From positions 136,501-200,500 of the forward strand of contig NC_086188.1 of the NCBI RefSeq assembly GCF_023053635.1: a stretch of DNA of 64,000 nt, in the 5' to 3' direction. Both the position numbers and the translations under genes were made by a program. Under the pieces are notes generated by a model. That model ran no database searches. It was not told the DNA's origin and saw only the letters and a program-made list of their open reading frames with translations. Positions 41,101-48,863 of this stretch are shown here, one piece after another. Position 1 is the stretch's first letter. Every line of letters begins with the position of its first letter. The DNA is from Elgaria multicarinata webbii (taxonomy: Eukaryota; Chordata; Lepidosauria; Squamata; Anguidae).

Positions 41101-43206
41101 AGACCCGTCAGCCCAGCTGAGGTAGGTGGGTGGAGGAGTTGCAGCCTGTCACGCCTGGATGGCCAAAATGGATTGGGGGGTACATTGGGCTGCTCCTGGC
41201 TGGATCTTTTCCAGCGGCGTCCCCGGACCTCGGGCCCTCCAGGCGGCTTGGGCGCAACTCCCAGCTTCCGCCAGCCAGCATAGGAGTGGGGTGGGGGGGT
41301 GAGAGAATCCTCCCCACTCCCCACCTCCAGAAGCGCAGCCGCAGCGGGCTTTCCGCAACGCGCAGCGCCCCCCCCACCCACTCCGGTCGCCCTCCCTCCC
41401 TCCCTGCCGGCAGCAGGGGGGCTTCCGCATTCGCCGGGCGCCCGGAGAGAGGCGCTCCCTGCGCGCCCGCCGCCGGAGCGAAGAGACACCGCGCCCCGTC
41501 TCGCCTCTCCCCGGCTCGGCGAAGGCACGGATCGGGCTGGGAGGCGAGAGGAGGGCGGCGATGCGCCTTACCCCGTTCATCCTGGGCCGGCCGGGGCCCC
41601 GCTTCTCGGCGCAGTCCGCCGCCGCCTGCTGCTCGCCGCCGCCTCTGCCTTGCTTGGCTTTGGACATCTTGCTCCTGCCTGCGAGAGGGGAGGCAAGGCG
41701 GGCGCCCGCCCCGGTCAGAGGGGGGCGGCCCGGTTCATGCCACGGCCAGCGCCGCCACTGCAGGAGCGGGAGGAGGAGCCGCGGCGGCCGCCGTCCCCAC
41801 AGCCGCCACCGCCATGTTTAAAGGGCTCGATGCGCTTCGGGCGGGCGGACGCCCAACCAGACAACCAGGCCGGAGTGCCTTCCCGGCCGCCAGGCGGAGC
41901 GGCGGTTCTCTCGCCTTCCTCCCCCCCACCCCCGGCCTCGGGAAGATGCCCGCTGCCTCCTAGGGTGCAGAGACCGCGGGGGGCCTCCGCGCGCGTCCGC
42001 CCGGCATTGAATTGTCCCCTCCAGTTTCAGAGCCCCCCCCCCCCCGGGCTTCCCCCTTAGGGCACCTAGATGGAAGGGCTCTTGAGCAGGTGCAGAGTGC
42101 ATTCCCCCTCCCCGAACAACTAGAGAGAGAGAGAGAGGGCTCCCGCAGAAATCGGGGCCTTGGCTTGGAAGCCCCTCGCGGCAGGGACCTCTCCTCTTCA
42201 GCGTAAAGCGCCACACAAATGCATGGCGGAGTCATCAGGAGCGGGCCCCTCCTCAGGCATTTGGCCAGAGGGGAGGAGTTTCATCCGGCCCGGGATCGGT
42301 TCTATGGTGGATCGCTTAACGTGGCTTCCAGGTGGATGCTGCCTCCGTGCGCCCTGTAAGGCTGCAAGCGGAGCGTGTGCGTTTTTAATACGTAGTTTTT
42401 TAATCTTTGTAATCCGCCCAGGGAGCTACGGGGCGATGGAGAAATGTCATGAGTAGTAACAACAACCACCATCATTCCCGGAGGCGACGATCCGGGTCAG
42501 AGGCGGGGCGGGGCAGGGCATTCCAGAGGGATCGGAGGTAGAAATTAAGCAGCACTCATTGGCGCGGAATGGGAATCCAGCGCCAGTGCGCCACCCCACC
42601 CCACCCCACCCCACGGGGAACGCCGGAAAGGCCTCAGCGGCCCCCACGTCCCTCCATGCCACCCACCACGCGTGACTTCGCCTGCCATCCATTTATAGAC
42701 TTCACACTCCCCGGCGGTTAATCTTGAGACCGCCTGGAATCCACCACAGTGTCAGATGTTTGCAAGAGGTGGGTGGGAAGCTGTTGATAACTGAGTGGTA
42801 GGGGAAAAGCAGTCCTGACATGCTCAGAGGTGCTGTCGGAAGTCCACCAACCACGGCTGCATTCCAGCCTTGGAGCTCTGTTCTGAGACACGCCCCCCCC
42901 CATTCCCCACGGATCTCACGCCGGATGAAGAGATCTCTCCCACCCACAGCCTTCATCCTTCGACCTCTGACAGCAGAGCAGCTGGAAATGCAACAGGAGA
43001 GAGAGGAAGCACTACCCGTTGGATTGCTGCTCCTTGCGCGCTCTTGTCCCTGGCTAAAGCAGCCCCCGGGGGGGCATCCACACGCAGGAGGGCGGCGCGC
43101 AGGGTAGCCCCCTTTCCCCTGTCTCCTCGCAGCAGGAGTACTTGGGTTCCCAAACCCCATCCCCTACTATTCCCGAGGGCGGAGGAGGAAGATTACCTTT
43201 GGCCAT
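33077..43206 (-). CDS. KMT5A: KMT5A (SET8/PR-Set7), histone H4 Lys20 monomethyltransferase (8 coding exons)
   Basis: In transcript order the coding exons are 43206-43197, 41678-41572, 40689-40545, 39550-39337, 37547-37460, 35716-35657, 33932-33742 and 33287-33077, giving 341 residues. The N-terminus is MAKGRSKMSK (human MARGRKMSK). EKRGPGRPRMNG-ENIFSCQ is an AT-hook-like stretch. A PIP-type degron lies at about 167-178 (NRKVTDYYPVRR, bound via PCNA for CRL4-Cdt2 destruction). The C-terminal SET domain spans about 209-341. Conserved active-site positions are Arg284, His288 in NHSKCGNC and Tyr323 in LLYDYG, equal to human 295, 299 and 334. It adds one methyl group to H4K20 in chromatin. The fifth-to-last coding junction features are ordinary except the GC-AG intron after exon 6. 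Its middle part is shorter and diverged from human. Confidence 0.95.
33288..33741 (-). other. KMT5A: KMT5A intron 7
   Basis: A 454-base intron with donor TG|GTGAGC. No repeat or RNA gene is recognised. Confidence 0.6.
33742..33932 (-). CDS. KMT5A: KMT5A coding exon 7
   Basis: Encodes residues 209-271: IDVIAGKGRGVVATRPFRRG, DFVVEYHGDLIEITDAKKRE and STGCYMYYFQFLSKTY. This is the first half of the SET domain with its GxG and tyrosine-rich motifs. Acceptor CCCCAG|ATC. Confidence 0.95.
34620..34826 (+). mobile_element. LINE 3' tail (L2-like)
   Basis: A T-rich stretch ('tttttatatctggttttatactg', 'ttttgttttatcatgtgtattttatgg') leads to CAGGGAGCTTCAGCTCTTAG, 'atagaaatgtaataaatgaataaa'. Same design as 22230-22318. 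Confidence 0.55.
35371..35401 (+). repeat. (TG)n(AG)n microsatellite
   Basis: A compound dinucleotide run in KMT5A intron 6. Confidence 0.9.
35657..35716 (-). CDS. KMT5A: KMT5A coding exon 6
   Basis: Twenty codons: IEEKKQIDELIESGKEDGMK, the helix that precedes the SET core. Acceptor TTTGTAG|ATC. The donor is AAG|GCAAGT; the next GT would shift the frame. Confidence 0.92.
35717..37459 (-). other. KMT5A: KMT5A intron 5
   Basis: Two adjacent pieces of the 'acttactcccaggtaa' family lie at 36560-36750, and a LINE-like tail ('ggtggaaagatgggatataactcaaatcaatcaatcag') at 37260-37305. Otherwise nothing is seen. Confidence 0.55.
36560..36750. repeat. Two tandem pieces of the 'acttactcccaggtaa' family
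   Basis: CTCAATGGGGCTTACTTTTG, 'aggctgcagtcctaaaa', then a second unit with 'ctccactgaacaccgtgagact' and 'gaggattgtactgcat'. Confidence 0.55.
37460..37547 (-). CDS. KMT5A: KMT5A coding exon 5 (PIP degron)
   Basis: Completes Lys159 and encodes 160-188: AQGKTQQNRKVTDYYPVRRS, SRKSKKELQ. V-T-D-Y-Y followed by Arg at +4 is the layout of a CRL4-Cdt2 PIP degron. Acceptor CTCTCAG|A, donor CAG|GTACGG. Confidence 0.94.
37738..37855. repeat. Family H repeat, near-complete
   Basis: GATGAACTACAACTCCCATC, 'ggccatgctggcaggggcc', AATGGGAGATGTAGTCCAAA and CTGGAGGGCTAC. Confidence 0.75.
38105..38134 (+). repeat. (ATC)n microsatellite
   Basis: About ten ATC units in KMT5A intron 4. Confidence 0.9.
38265..38690 (+). 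repeat. Interspersed repeat A (long copy)
   Basis: GGCTGGATCAGACCAAGGAT, CATGTTCCCCAGCAACTGGT, 'ggctgactgcctctgatactgga', 'cccccttttaaagccatcca', 'gcatgaagaagtccttcc', 'cctgaatctcccacc'. It is the best-preserved copy in the window. Confidence 0.75.
38805..38960 (+). repeat. Interspersed repeat A (5' part)
   Basis: CATCAGAAGGGCCCTGATGC, TGGATCAGACCCAAGGTCCA, 'cacagtggccaaccagcc', 'cccacccatgtgcccc'. It lies 115 bases after the long copy in the same direction. Confidence 0.7.
39337..39550 (-). CDS. KMT5A: KMT5A coding exon 4
   Basis: Encodes residues 89-158, low-complexity and poorly conserved: RINIGHAADGAMKSEGPNDK, then Ser/Thr/Lys-rich sequence to GGPKR. Acceptor TTTGCAG|AC, donor GAAA|GTGAGT. 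Both phases fit their neighbours, and AMKSE also occurs in the human linker. Confidence 0.85.
39803..39960. mobile_element. Possible hAT-type DNA transposon fragment
   Basis: Starts CAGGGGTCCCCAACCTTTTT and continues 'ggcacatttgggaatttgag', a terminus design common in hAT elements. The other end and the target duplication were not found. Confidence 0.4.
40075..40165. repeat. Family H repeat, near-complete
   Basis: TTACAGCTCCCAGCAGTCTT, 'ggccattagccacgctggcagggcc', then GAGTTGAAGTCCAAAACATC. Confidence 0.7.
40195..40300 (+). mobile_element. Sauria-type SINE body
   Basis: GGTCCAATTGCGCACTCAGC, 'cacaaagcttacgggacaactggtc', 'gcaggactgtcgtgag'. It matches the middle of the family. Confidence 0.5.
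40545..40689 (-). CDS. KMT5A: KMT5A coding exon 3
   Basis: Encodes residues 40-87 plus one base: ENIFSCQSKIHTYLSPSKPP, then RPPLQEENSATHHEAKC to EED. It aligns with human ENVFTGQSKIYSYMSP and PLQEENSVTHHEVKC. Acceptor CTTTAG|GAG, donor GACG|GTAAGG. Confidence 0.93.
40690..41571 (-). other. KMT5A: KMT5A intron 2
   Basis: No recognised element apart from a short SINE-like fragment near 40840-40905. It becomes CpG-rich towards exon 2. Confidence 0.5.
41572..41678 (-). CDS. KMT5A: KMT5A coding exon 2
   Basis: Completes Gly4 and encodes RSKMSKAKQGRGGGEQQAAA and EKRGPGRPRMNG. The acceptor is CTCTCGCAG|GC. An ATG inside the exon (41667) could start a shorter form. Donor GGG|GTAAGG. Confidence 0.9.
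41679..43196 (-). other. KMT5A: KMT5A intron 1
   Basis: The right part of a second CpG island (41680-42010) lies here, with a minus-strand ATG-led frame at 41815-41735. It could be an alternative promoter. A LINE tail lies at 42370-42450. The rest is unremarkable. Confidence 0.55.
42370..42450 (+). mobile_element. LINE 3' tail (L2-like)
   Basis: 'tttttaatacgtagttttttaatc' then TAATCCGCCCAGGGAGCTAC, 'ggggcgatggagaaatgtcatgagtag'. Confidence 0.5.
43197..43206 (-). CDS. KMT5A: KMT5A coding exon 1 (10 coding bases)
   Basis: ATGGCCAAAG followed by the donor GTAATC. Joined to exon 2 it reads M-A-K-G-R-S-K-M-S-K, matching human MARGRKMSK. The CpG island and CCAAT/CHR cluster lie directly upstream on the same strand. 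Confidence 0.8.
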
Positions 43207-43399
43207 AACGCCCGCTAGCCACGCCACGCTCCGCCCGGTCCAGCCGCCGCCGCCGCGGGGGCCTCTCTTTTGACAATCCCCTGCCAGGAGAGGGAAGCGG
43301 AGGCCCCGCCCCTCCAGGCAACCGACTGCTTCCAAAAAGATACAATCGATTCTCTTCCAGTCGCCCGGTTGGCTCCCCGCGGACTGCCACTCAAGGCCT

Positions 43400-43525
43400 T
43401 CCGCCCACTGATTGGCTGTTTGCGCTTGAAGCTCGGCCAGCTTCCCGAGAAGGAGTGTTTGAAATGAGCGTTCGGCCGCCGCTGATTGGCCGGTGGGGAG
43501 ACAAGCCGGGCTGCGATTGGAGGCG
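43400..43525 (-). promoter_or_regulatory. KMT5A: CCAAT / CHR cluster, KMT5A promoter
   Basis: Read on the minus strand there are CCAAT boxes at 43520-43516, 43489-43485 and 43415-43411, the first two 31 bp apart. A CHR hexamer (TTTGAA or its complement) lies at 43458-43463, with a CTTGAA variant near 43426. CCAAT pairs 31-33 bp apart with a CHR are typical of G2/M genes driven by NF-Y and the DREAM/MuvB complexes. Confidence 0.6.
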
Positions 43526-43559
43526 GCGGCGGGTGGCCGCTGTTCCACCTCCGTGCTTG

Positions 43560-44350
43560 GGCTGCGCCACGTGTGTGCGAGTGGCAGCCCCGAACCCGTG
43601 GCCCTGGCTGACAGCGCTCAGCAGTAAGCTCTGCAATAGGGATATTTCCCCAGAGGCCATGGCCTGCGTGGCAAGGCCGCAGCCCTGCATGCACCAAGCC
43701 CCACTGAACACGCGCAGGGCTTCCGAGCACACGTGGGAACGGATGCCGGCGCCGTGTCGCGGGCATTACTCACATAGGAGAGTTCGAAGGATGGCCAGCA
43801 CAGGGCAGGACGGGCGGAAGAGGCGCGCGGGATCCCACAGGCAGGAATGGGAGGGCAATTCCGGGTCGGGTCTCCGCATTTTATATATAATCTATATTAC
43901 AACGCGGCAGGCGAAACTCGGGAGGCCAAGTCACTACTGCCGCCCCTGACAACCGCCTGTACTTGTCTGTCAGTTGCGCAGCCATTAGGATGCAGGGTCC
44001 GCGCAGATGGGTGGGAGAACGAACAAGACTGGCGTGTGCAGCAGGAGCCATTGCAAGAAGGCGCTCCTGGGCCAAGCGCGATCACCGCCCCGCGGCCCTC
44101 AGCGCGTGGACCTTTCCCGGCTGCAATGGGGTTTCTTCTGCTACGCCTTCGTTTATAGCGTGAGGGAATTCCATTGCGTCCCGTGGTGTTGGCAGCGCAA
44201 CGAGCCTTCAAAGCCGCTACTGAGCATGCTCAAGGCGGCATACTGCGACACCTGACGCTATTTTTTTCCCCTTTTGACCTCCTCTCTCCCATCGTGCTCC
44301 AGGAAAACAAACTCTCGCGATATGGGGAGTCGCGCGACCTCTGTGCCTTG
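43560..44350. other. Region between the KMT5A and SBNO1 promoters
   Basis: GC-rich with no recognised exon or repeat. Open frames on both strands have no protein I can identify. Confidence 0.45.
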
Positions 44351-44359
44351 CGTGGAGAC

Positions 44360-45079
44360 GCAGAGCGCCGCCATCTTGGGGAGCGGGATCACGTGACTCC
44401 TAACGGCCGTATACTCGTCCTCCTCCTCCTTGCCCCTCCCAACGGGAGAAACCGGGCCTAGATCAGCTCTCGACCCCGAGGTGCCAGCGATGAGGTTACT
44501 CCAGCCGGTCATGAGTCGGCCGCGGGACGCGCCGAGGGGTCTCGCCGACGGCGGACGTGATTCCCCCCTCCCTTCGCATTCTTCTGAGGTAAAGGCAGGC
44601 CACGACGCGACGTCGTGCCACGTGACCAAGCGAGGCGGCGAGAAATCTGCTGGCGACGGAGGGGAGGCGCCGAGGAGAAGACCGCCAGGGCGCATGCGTG
44701 GCCGCGTGAGGCGGGGTGATGGTCACGTGGTTGAGCAGAGGCGGCGCGCGGCGCCCGGCAGGAGAAGACGACGAAGACGAGGCAGGAGGCGGCTGCGCTG
44801 CTGCTGCTGCTGGAGGGAGCAGGAGTGGGCCGGCCTGCCGGCCAGCCGCCGAAGTCACGTGGTGCGCCGTCCCAAGCTCCTCCCCCTGGCGCGCCGCCCC
44901 CTCCCCCGCGCAAGGGGAGGGAAGGCGCGCGGGCAAAGATGGCGGCGGCGATGAGTTAGAGAGCGGCAGGCGGAGCGGCTGAGGCGAGAGAGACAGAGAG
45001 AAAGACGGAGGGAGGAGCACGGCGGGAAGAAGGAAGCACACGCGACCCTCCCCGGCGCAGCGCCCGAGGGCCGGCCAGA
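44360..45079 (+). promoter_or_regulatory. SBNO1: SBNO1 CpG-island promoter with E-box and YY1 motifs
   Basis: CACGTG lies at 44390-44395, 44619-44624, 44724-44729 and 44856-44861, three of them as TCACGTG. YY1-type motifs are GCCGCCATCTTG (44368-44379) and AAAGATGGCGGC (44936-44947). A TCTCGCGAT motif lies near 44313, just outside. No TATA box is evident. The pattern fits a broad housekeeping promoter for the rightward gene. Confidence 0.65.
44900..45079 (+). other. SBNO1: Putative SBNO1 non-coding exon 1
   Basis: The 3' end is set by the donor CCAGA|GTGAGTGC at 45080. It contains a seven-codon upstream frame ATGGCGGCGGCGATGAGTTAG split by nothing (44939-44959). The 5' end is approximate. 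Confidence 0.5.
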
Positions 45080-45479
45080 GTGAGTGCGCCTCCCGCGCCC
45101 CACCCCCGCGTGTTGTTTTGGTTTTTGTTTCCCCTCGCGAGGAGGGGAGAGGCGGCCTCGGGGGTCGGTCCTCGGTCCTGCCGCCGGCTCTCCCCTGCCC
45201 GCGCCTCTGTCAGCGCTGCGCTCCGGCTGTCCCAGGTGGGGGCGGCGGCGGGGCTGGGCTGGGGGCGGTCGCGCGGCCTCCCTCGGTTGATGGCCTCGGA
45301 CACCACCCCCGGTCCCCCCTCTCTTCTCCCAGACCGTTGGCGAAAGCCTGCTGCTCTCCCGCCTGCCCTCCTCCCCCCCCCCCCCAGACACGCGCCTGGA
45401 TGCATCTGGGCTCGTTAGGGCTAACAATCCGTGGCGAGGTGGACCTGCCCTGCGCTGGAGCTCGCGGGTTCGGTGAGCG

Positions 45480-45506
45480 CCTGCCTGCCTGCCTGCCTGC
45501 CTGCCT
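45480..45506 (+). repeat. (CTGC)n microsatellite
   Basis: Six to seven CTGC units in the first intron of SBNO1. Confidence 0.9.
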
Positions 45507-47299
45507 TCCCAGGAGGGGGAGGCGGGGTGTGCCTGGCGGCGGCTCCTCTCCAGCTGCCCAGTCGGCTCATGGGCGGCTTCTGGAAGGGGCTGAGATGCGG
45601 CTTCTCTCTCTCTCTCCCCCCTCCAGCTTCCCGTTTGAACAGGGCCTTCCCACCTGTAGGACCTTCCTCCCGTTGCGGTTTATGTCAGAAGCCCGCATTG
45701 TCTACTGCTTGACCAGCCAGGCGGAGCGGGCTTTAAAGGGGGCCCTGCCCCACAGGGTTTGCCGTCTACATTAAAAGAGTGGTGCAGGCAATGAGGGGAG
45801 CAAGAGACGAGGGCTCTCGGCCGCCCCCTTCGCTGCAGGGCTCAGGACTTGGCCATCCTGGGCTCAGGTGTTCTCTGCCCGTGGTGGGCGAGAGAGCGGG
45901 GAGCCCAGTGCCATGCTGGCGGCTGGAGCTTCCTCGGGGACCCAGCAGTCAGGCTCGGTTCTTCTGCACGTGAAATGCCTTGCAAGCTTTCCCTGCTAGC
46001 CCTTTGTCGAAGGACGCCTGGAGCTGGCTGGCTGAGCACTGGAGAGAATAGGCTGCCTTTGGGAGGGGGAGCTGCAGTTTGTTCCTCCTGGCTGACAAAG
46101 CAGAACTCTTTCTGTTCCCTGATGTTTCCAGCTTTCTTTCCTTATCTCTTTGGCCAGCAGACTTAGGTCTACTATGTAAAAGGTTTGTACAAAACCTTTG
46201 TTTGGTCCTCATAGGCTTTGTTAGTCTTCCGTTTGCTGCTTTTAAAGGGATTTCTATAGTTGATCAGTCGAGCAAGCATAGTATGTCTAAGACAATTACG
46301 CAGTCACAGCTAACCCAACCCGGAAGTTTATGTCCTGCACACGTGGTTCACATTGAAGGCTAAAATCTGATGACCCTCCTAGGAACTTTTTTGCTACAGT
46401 CCAGTGTGTATCAGTGAAAACCTTTCCGGTATCTGTGGAATCGGTCCAGATTATTTGGGAGACATCAGTTGTCAAATTTGCAAACTGGACTTGGTCTGTT
46501 TAGCTCCATCAATTTAAATCAATTCTTTCAGCACAGTTTGTTTGGGGAGTAATAGTTGGATGTTTCACCGAGCTTTGTGTTGCTGTATCTGTACTTATTT
46601 CTACTTCAGTCCCTTTTCTGAAAATTAATAAATGTATTTCTTGTAAGACAGAACATATTCCCTTTGAAATAAATGCTGCTTCTACAAAGCCATTGAATTC
46701 ATCTTAGTCTTGTTAAGTATGGCTAATATAATCTTCATAGGGCTTCTTAGAGTTTATTTTAATTTGGAATATGGATTATACTTAACCTGCACTGTCCTGG
46801 TAACAGCAATGTGAGTTACATACTGAAATAGTCACTTCTGTGCAAATTTTGATTAAATTCAACTTTGATAAATCTTTTAAGTCCATAAACACAGAGTTTT
46901 TTTCTCTCTCTTAATACTTTTATGTTAACTTCCAAGGAACACTCTGCTTCTTGTACCCTTCTGGGATGAAGGAACCGGAGGCTGATTACATGTGGACATT
47001 GCCTTGGTTGTGCTCTATTATCAGTAGAATTCTTTATCCAAAAAGTTACTCATTTGGAGTCTTAACAAATATTGATGGTTACAAAGTCTGGCTTAATGAC
47101 TTGCAATACTTTTTTACTAGAGTCATGGTTTTAATAACTCTTGCTGGTGCAGCCAATGTAAAATGCCCATGTCCATTGTAACAGTCAAAGATGTTGAATT
47201 CTCTCAGTACAGCTGAGGAAGTGTTGTCTTTCTTCTAGTTTGTAGGTTAGCAAGCTAGAGCATTATCAACTTGAGCTTGAGTTGCATGTCTGCTGGCCT

Positions 47300-47533
47300 C
47301 TATACCCCTTTGAATGCCATTTTGGCAGAAAATATAGGTGAAAAAACCCTCCAATAATATAGCCCATATGTTACCAAGGTGAATATTGCAATGTTTCTGA
47401 ACACTTGCCTATGTGGAAAGTAGGCCCACCCATTTGCGTGAGGACCAAAGCCTTCTGGGTTGTATGTGCACATACAAGTTGATAGAAAGGGTTTAAATCT
47501 TCCAACTAAATCTTGAAAACAAAGTTGAAGCAA
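47300..47533 (-). other. Unrecognised open frame with one membrane-like segment
   Basis: Seventy-seven codons on the minus strand. The second half reads GFGPHANGWAYFPHRQVFRN, then a hydrophobic stretch (IAIFTLVTYGLYYW) and SAKMAFKGV. It looks like a small single-pass protein and may be a decayed processed copy of a gene elsewhere. I do not recognise the family. No promoter or splice sites are evident. Confidence 0.3.
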
Positions 47534-48224
47534 GTTTGTAGATTTTTTTTGCAGGCTGTCCTCCTAGGTTATGTGCACCTTGGGGATCCAATTACAAACT
47601 CAAAGCAAATTAATTTGAAATGACAGTAAATGTATTGCTCTTTGATAGCTCACTCTGTAATACAGTCTTCTCATTACTGGAAACGAATGGGCCTAAGAGA
47701 GGTACCCACCTTCCTCATTATGTGGCTGCAGGGAAGAGACTAATCTCATGCAAACAGTTGCACTAAATGAAAATGAAACTGGGTCCCCAGCATCACTTAG
47801 CTACAGTGTTGAATGTGGTCAGCCTATAGCAACAGGGTGGTGCATGGCAGGCGTCGTTTGCCAGCAAGGCTAGGTAGCTCTGCAGATGCTGAGTATGAAT
47901 TACGGACAAGTAGACAAAGGTGATGATATCCATGTTAAGGAGTCAAAGCAGAAGTGAAATAAAGTAAAATACTGGGGATGGAATGAAAGAAGTCTGAAGA
48001 GATTTTAGTAAGATGGCTAGAGGTGGGTGGCCAACCTTGAGGCGTGGATGCCACGAAGTGGCACTGGCAACGTAAGTCTGGCATTCCTGGGTAAGAGCAG
48101 GAGGCCCTGCTAACTGGCTAGGTAGGGCCCAGTCATGCCTCCATTCCTGCTCAGACGACGAGTGGCGCAGGCATCCCATTGCACATGGGGCTGAGCATGC
48201 AGGGCAGTGCGTTTAAGACCGCAT

Positions 48225-48463
48225 GACACGATATCGCAGGTTTAAGTCAGAGGAAGGCAGATTGAAGTTGCATCTCAGGAACAACTTCCTAATGGTCAAG
48301 GCTGTCAGACAGTGGAACCAAATGCCTAGGGAGGCATTGGGCTCTCCATGGCTAGAGGTGTTCAAGCAGCCACGTGTTAGGCATGCTTTAGGCTGATACT
48401 TGCACTGAGCAGGAGGTTGGACCCTATGGCCTAAATGGCCCCTTCCTACTTTGATTCTATGAT
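48225..48463 (+). mobile_element. CR1 LINE 3' end
   Basis: 'cagtggaaccaaatgcctagggaggc', 'ctagaggtgttcaagcagcc', GAGCAGGAGGTTGGACCCTA and a terminal TGATTCTATGAT. The C-terminal reverse-transcriptase-side coding pattern and CR1 tail are both recognisable. Confidence 0.75.
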
Positions 48464-48737
48464 GTCATCGTCCAATACTTTGGCCTTGTGGTTTACTTGC
48501 CTGAAAGGTTGCCCTGGCCTAAGCAAGAGCTGCATCTTTTCATGTAATGGCTTAGGAAAGAGACTAATGTATAAAATTTGTGTGTTCCTGATATCGGTTA
48601 TGGGAGCTATCATGGAATCCTGTACCTACAACTGGCAATACCACTTGTGGACAGAAAATATTGCCTTCTGGAGTTCTTCCAGGATAAACAGTTGCTGAAG
48701 CGTAAATGCCCTGATTGTAATTTGCTTTCTTTCAGAG

Positions 48738-48863
48738 ATGGTGGAGCCAGGACAAGATCTGTTGCTTGCTGCTTTGAGTGAGAGTGGGATCAGCCCAAAT
48801 GACCTCTTTGATATTGATTCGACAGATGTGGGTCTTGCAACCCCAACTCCAGCTGTTCAGCAG
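48738..48863 (+). CDS. SBNO1: SBNO1 exon 2 (first coding)
   Basis: Residues 1-42: [40 protein letters not shown]. Acceptor TTTCAG|AG, start codon two bases later. Donor CAG|GTTGGA. Confidence 0.94.

Larger units (their letters stand above)
45080..48735 (+). other. SBNO1: SBNO1 intron 1
   Basis: CpG-rich at first, with a (CTGC)n run (45480-45506), then AT-rich. It holds an unrecognised minus-strand frame (47300-47533) and a CR1 3' end (48225-48463). Confidence 0.55.

Noticed and set aside
44258-44695. 145-codon minus-strand frame in the SBNO1 promoter
   Set aside because: Low-complexity, no recognisable family, and it lies across promoter motifs. A bidirectional transcript is possible but unsupported.
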